NCBI RefSeq assembly: GCF_000003815.2
Contig: NW_023365779.1
Coordinates: 9,593-67,384, forward strand
Direction: 5' to 3'
DNA length: 57,792 nucleotides
From: Branchiostoma floridae
Taxonomy: Eukaryota > Chordata > Leptocardii > Amphioxiformes > Branchiostomatidae
Part shown: one piece after another, positions 56,542 through 57,792 of the stretch
Position numbering within the stretch: position 1 is the stretch's first letter
Layout of the letters: each line of letters opens with the position of its first letter
Position numbers and translations under genes: made by a program
Notes under the pieces: model-generated
What the model was told of the DNA's origin: nothing
Databases searched by the model: none
What the model saw: the letters and a program-made list of their open reading frames with translations, nothing else

Positions 56542-57792
56542 GAGACAAACCTACACTGTAGACTGCATTAAAATCAAACCCTGCAGAATCGAGACAAAGC
56601 TACACTGTACAGACTGCAGTAAAATTAAACCCTGCAGCACCAAGACAAACCTACACTGTACAGACTACAGTAAAATTAAACCCTGCAGAATCGAGACAAA
56701 CCTACACTGTACAGACTGCAGTAAAATAAAACCCTGTAGCATGGAGACAAACCTACACTGTACAGACTGCAGTAAAATTAAACCCTGCAGCATGAAGACA
56801 AACCTACACTGTACAGACTGCAGTAAAATTAAACCCTGCAGCACCGAGACAAACCTACACTGTACAGACTGCAGTAAAATTAAACCCTGCAGCATGGAGA
56901 CAAACCTACACTGTACAGACTGCAGTAAAATTAAACCCTGCAGCACCGAGACAAACCTACACTGTACAGACTGCAGTAAAATTAAACCCTGCAGAATCGA
57001 GACAAACCTACACTGTACAGACTGCAGTAAAATTAAACCCCGCAGCACCGAGACAAAGCTACACTGCAGTATAGACTGCATTAAAATTAAACCCTGCAGA
57101 ATCGAGACAAACCTACACTGTACAGACTGCAGTAAAATTAAACCCTGCAGAACCGAGACAAACCTACACTGTACAGACTACAGTAAAATTAAACCCTGCA
57201 GCACCGAGACAAACCTACACTGTACAGACTGCAGTAAAATTAAACCCTGCAGAACCGAGACAAACCTACACTGTACAGACTACAGTAAAATTAAACCCTG
57301 CAGAACCGAGACAAACCTACACTGTACAGACTACAGTAAAATTAAACCCTGCAGCACCGAGACAAACCTACACTGTACAGACTACAGTAAAATTAAACCC
57401 TGCAGAATCGAGACAAACCTACACTGTACAGACTGCATTAAAATCAAACCCTGCAGAATCGAGACAAACTTACACTGTGCAGACTGCAGTAAAATTAAAC
57501 CCTGCAGAACCGAGACAAACCTACACTGTACAGACTACAGTAAAATTAAACCCTGCAGAATCGAGACAAACCTACACTGTACAGACTGCATTAAAATCAA
57601 ACCCTGCAGAATCGAGACAAACCTACACTGTACAGACTGCAGTAAAATTAAACCCTGCAGCACCGAGACAAACCTACACTGTACAGACTGCAGTAAATTT
57701 GAAGGGTGCAGCATGCAGAAAACCTACACTGTACAGACTGTAGTAAGATTAAACCCTGCAGCACAGAGACAAACCTACACTTACAGACTGCA
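56542..57792. repeat. 51-bp minisatellite, right part
   Basis: About 24 copies, more varied than the left part: gcaccgag, gaatcgag, gcatggag and gaaccgag versions of the same position, plus units shortened by a few bases. Runs off the window edge. Confidence 0.97.

Overview
The window is animal nuclear DNA. It has spliced genes with GT-AG introns, acid-sensing ion channel (ASIC) exons, a C2H2 zinc-finger/coiled-coil gene, 3' ends of a CR1/jockey-like LINE, and an extreme density of minisatellites. By a hand tally, tandem arrays cover about a third of the sequence. The combination best fits a cephalochordate (amphioxus, Branchiostoma) draft scaffold with runs of N. The species call is inference.

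Layout: 1-4207 holds arrays around one plus-strand exon (1954-2637) that encodes the N-terminal part of an ASIC. 4308-10159 is a long inverted duplication whose arms stop at scaffold gaps, probably two haplotypes joined head to head. 10160-16430 is mostly non-coding, with a 47-bp array and a broken-up zinc-finger gene copy (12.76-14.25 kb). 16.4-19.2 kb is a well-formed plus-strand gene: CCAAT and TATA-like promoter, a zinc-finger exon, then five phase-compatible coiled-coil exons. An in-frame TGA interrupts its second finger. 19.2-30.8 kb is arrays plus LINE tails. 31.05-42.05 kb is a minus-strand ASIC gene with exons 2-8, including two tandemly duplicated exon pairs. 42.3-57.8 kb has no recognisable gene. 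It holds about 15 distinct minisatellites with non-repetitive islands between them, and a TIR transposon inserted in the last array.

The main result is the ASIC locus. Exons 2-8 lie on the minus strand with no exon 1. A lone ASIC exon 1 lies on the plus strand with no exons 2-8. The two halves fit exactly in phase and homology, so this is probably one gene split by scaffold mis-orientation or a real inversion. Exon 3 and exon 7 each occur as two equal-length copies (128 bp and 92 bp). Neither length is a multiple of three, so including both copies would break the frame. This predicts mutually exclusive splicing and up to four channel isoforms. Around exons 2, 5 and 6 of the same gene, short tandem repeats span the splice junctions and multiply the acceptor or donor sequences. 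I did not find this recurring pattern elsewhere in the window. The C-terminal cytoplasmic exon was not found.
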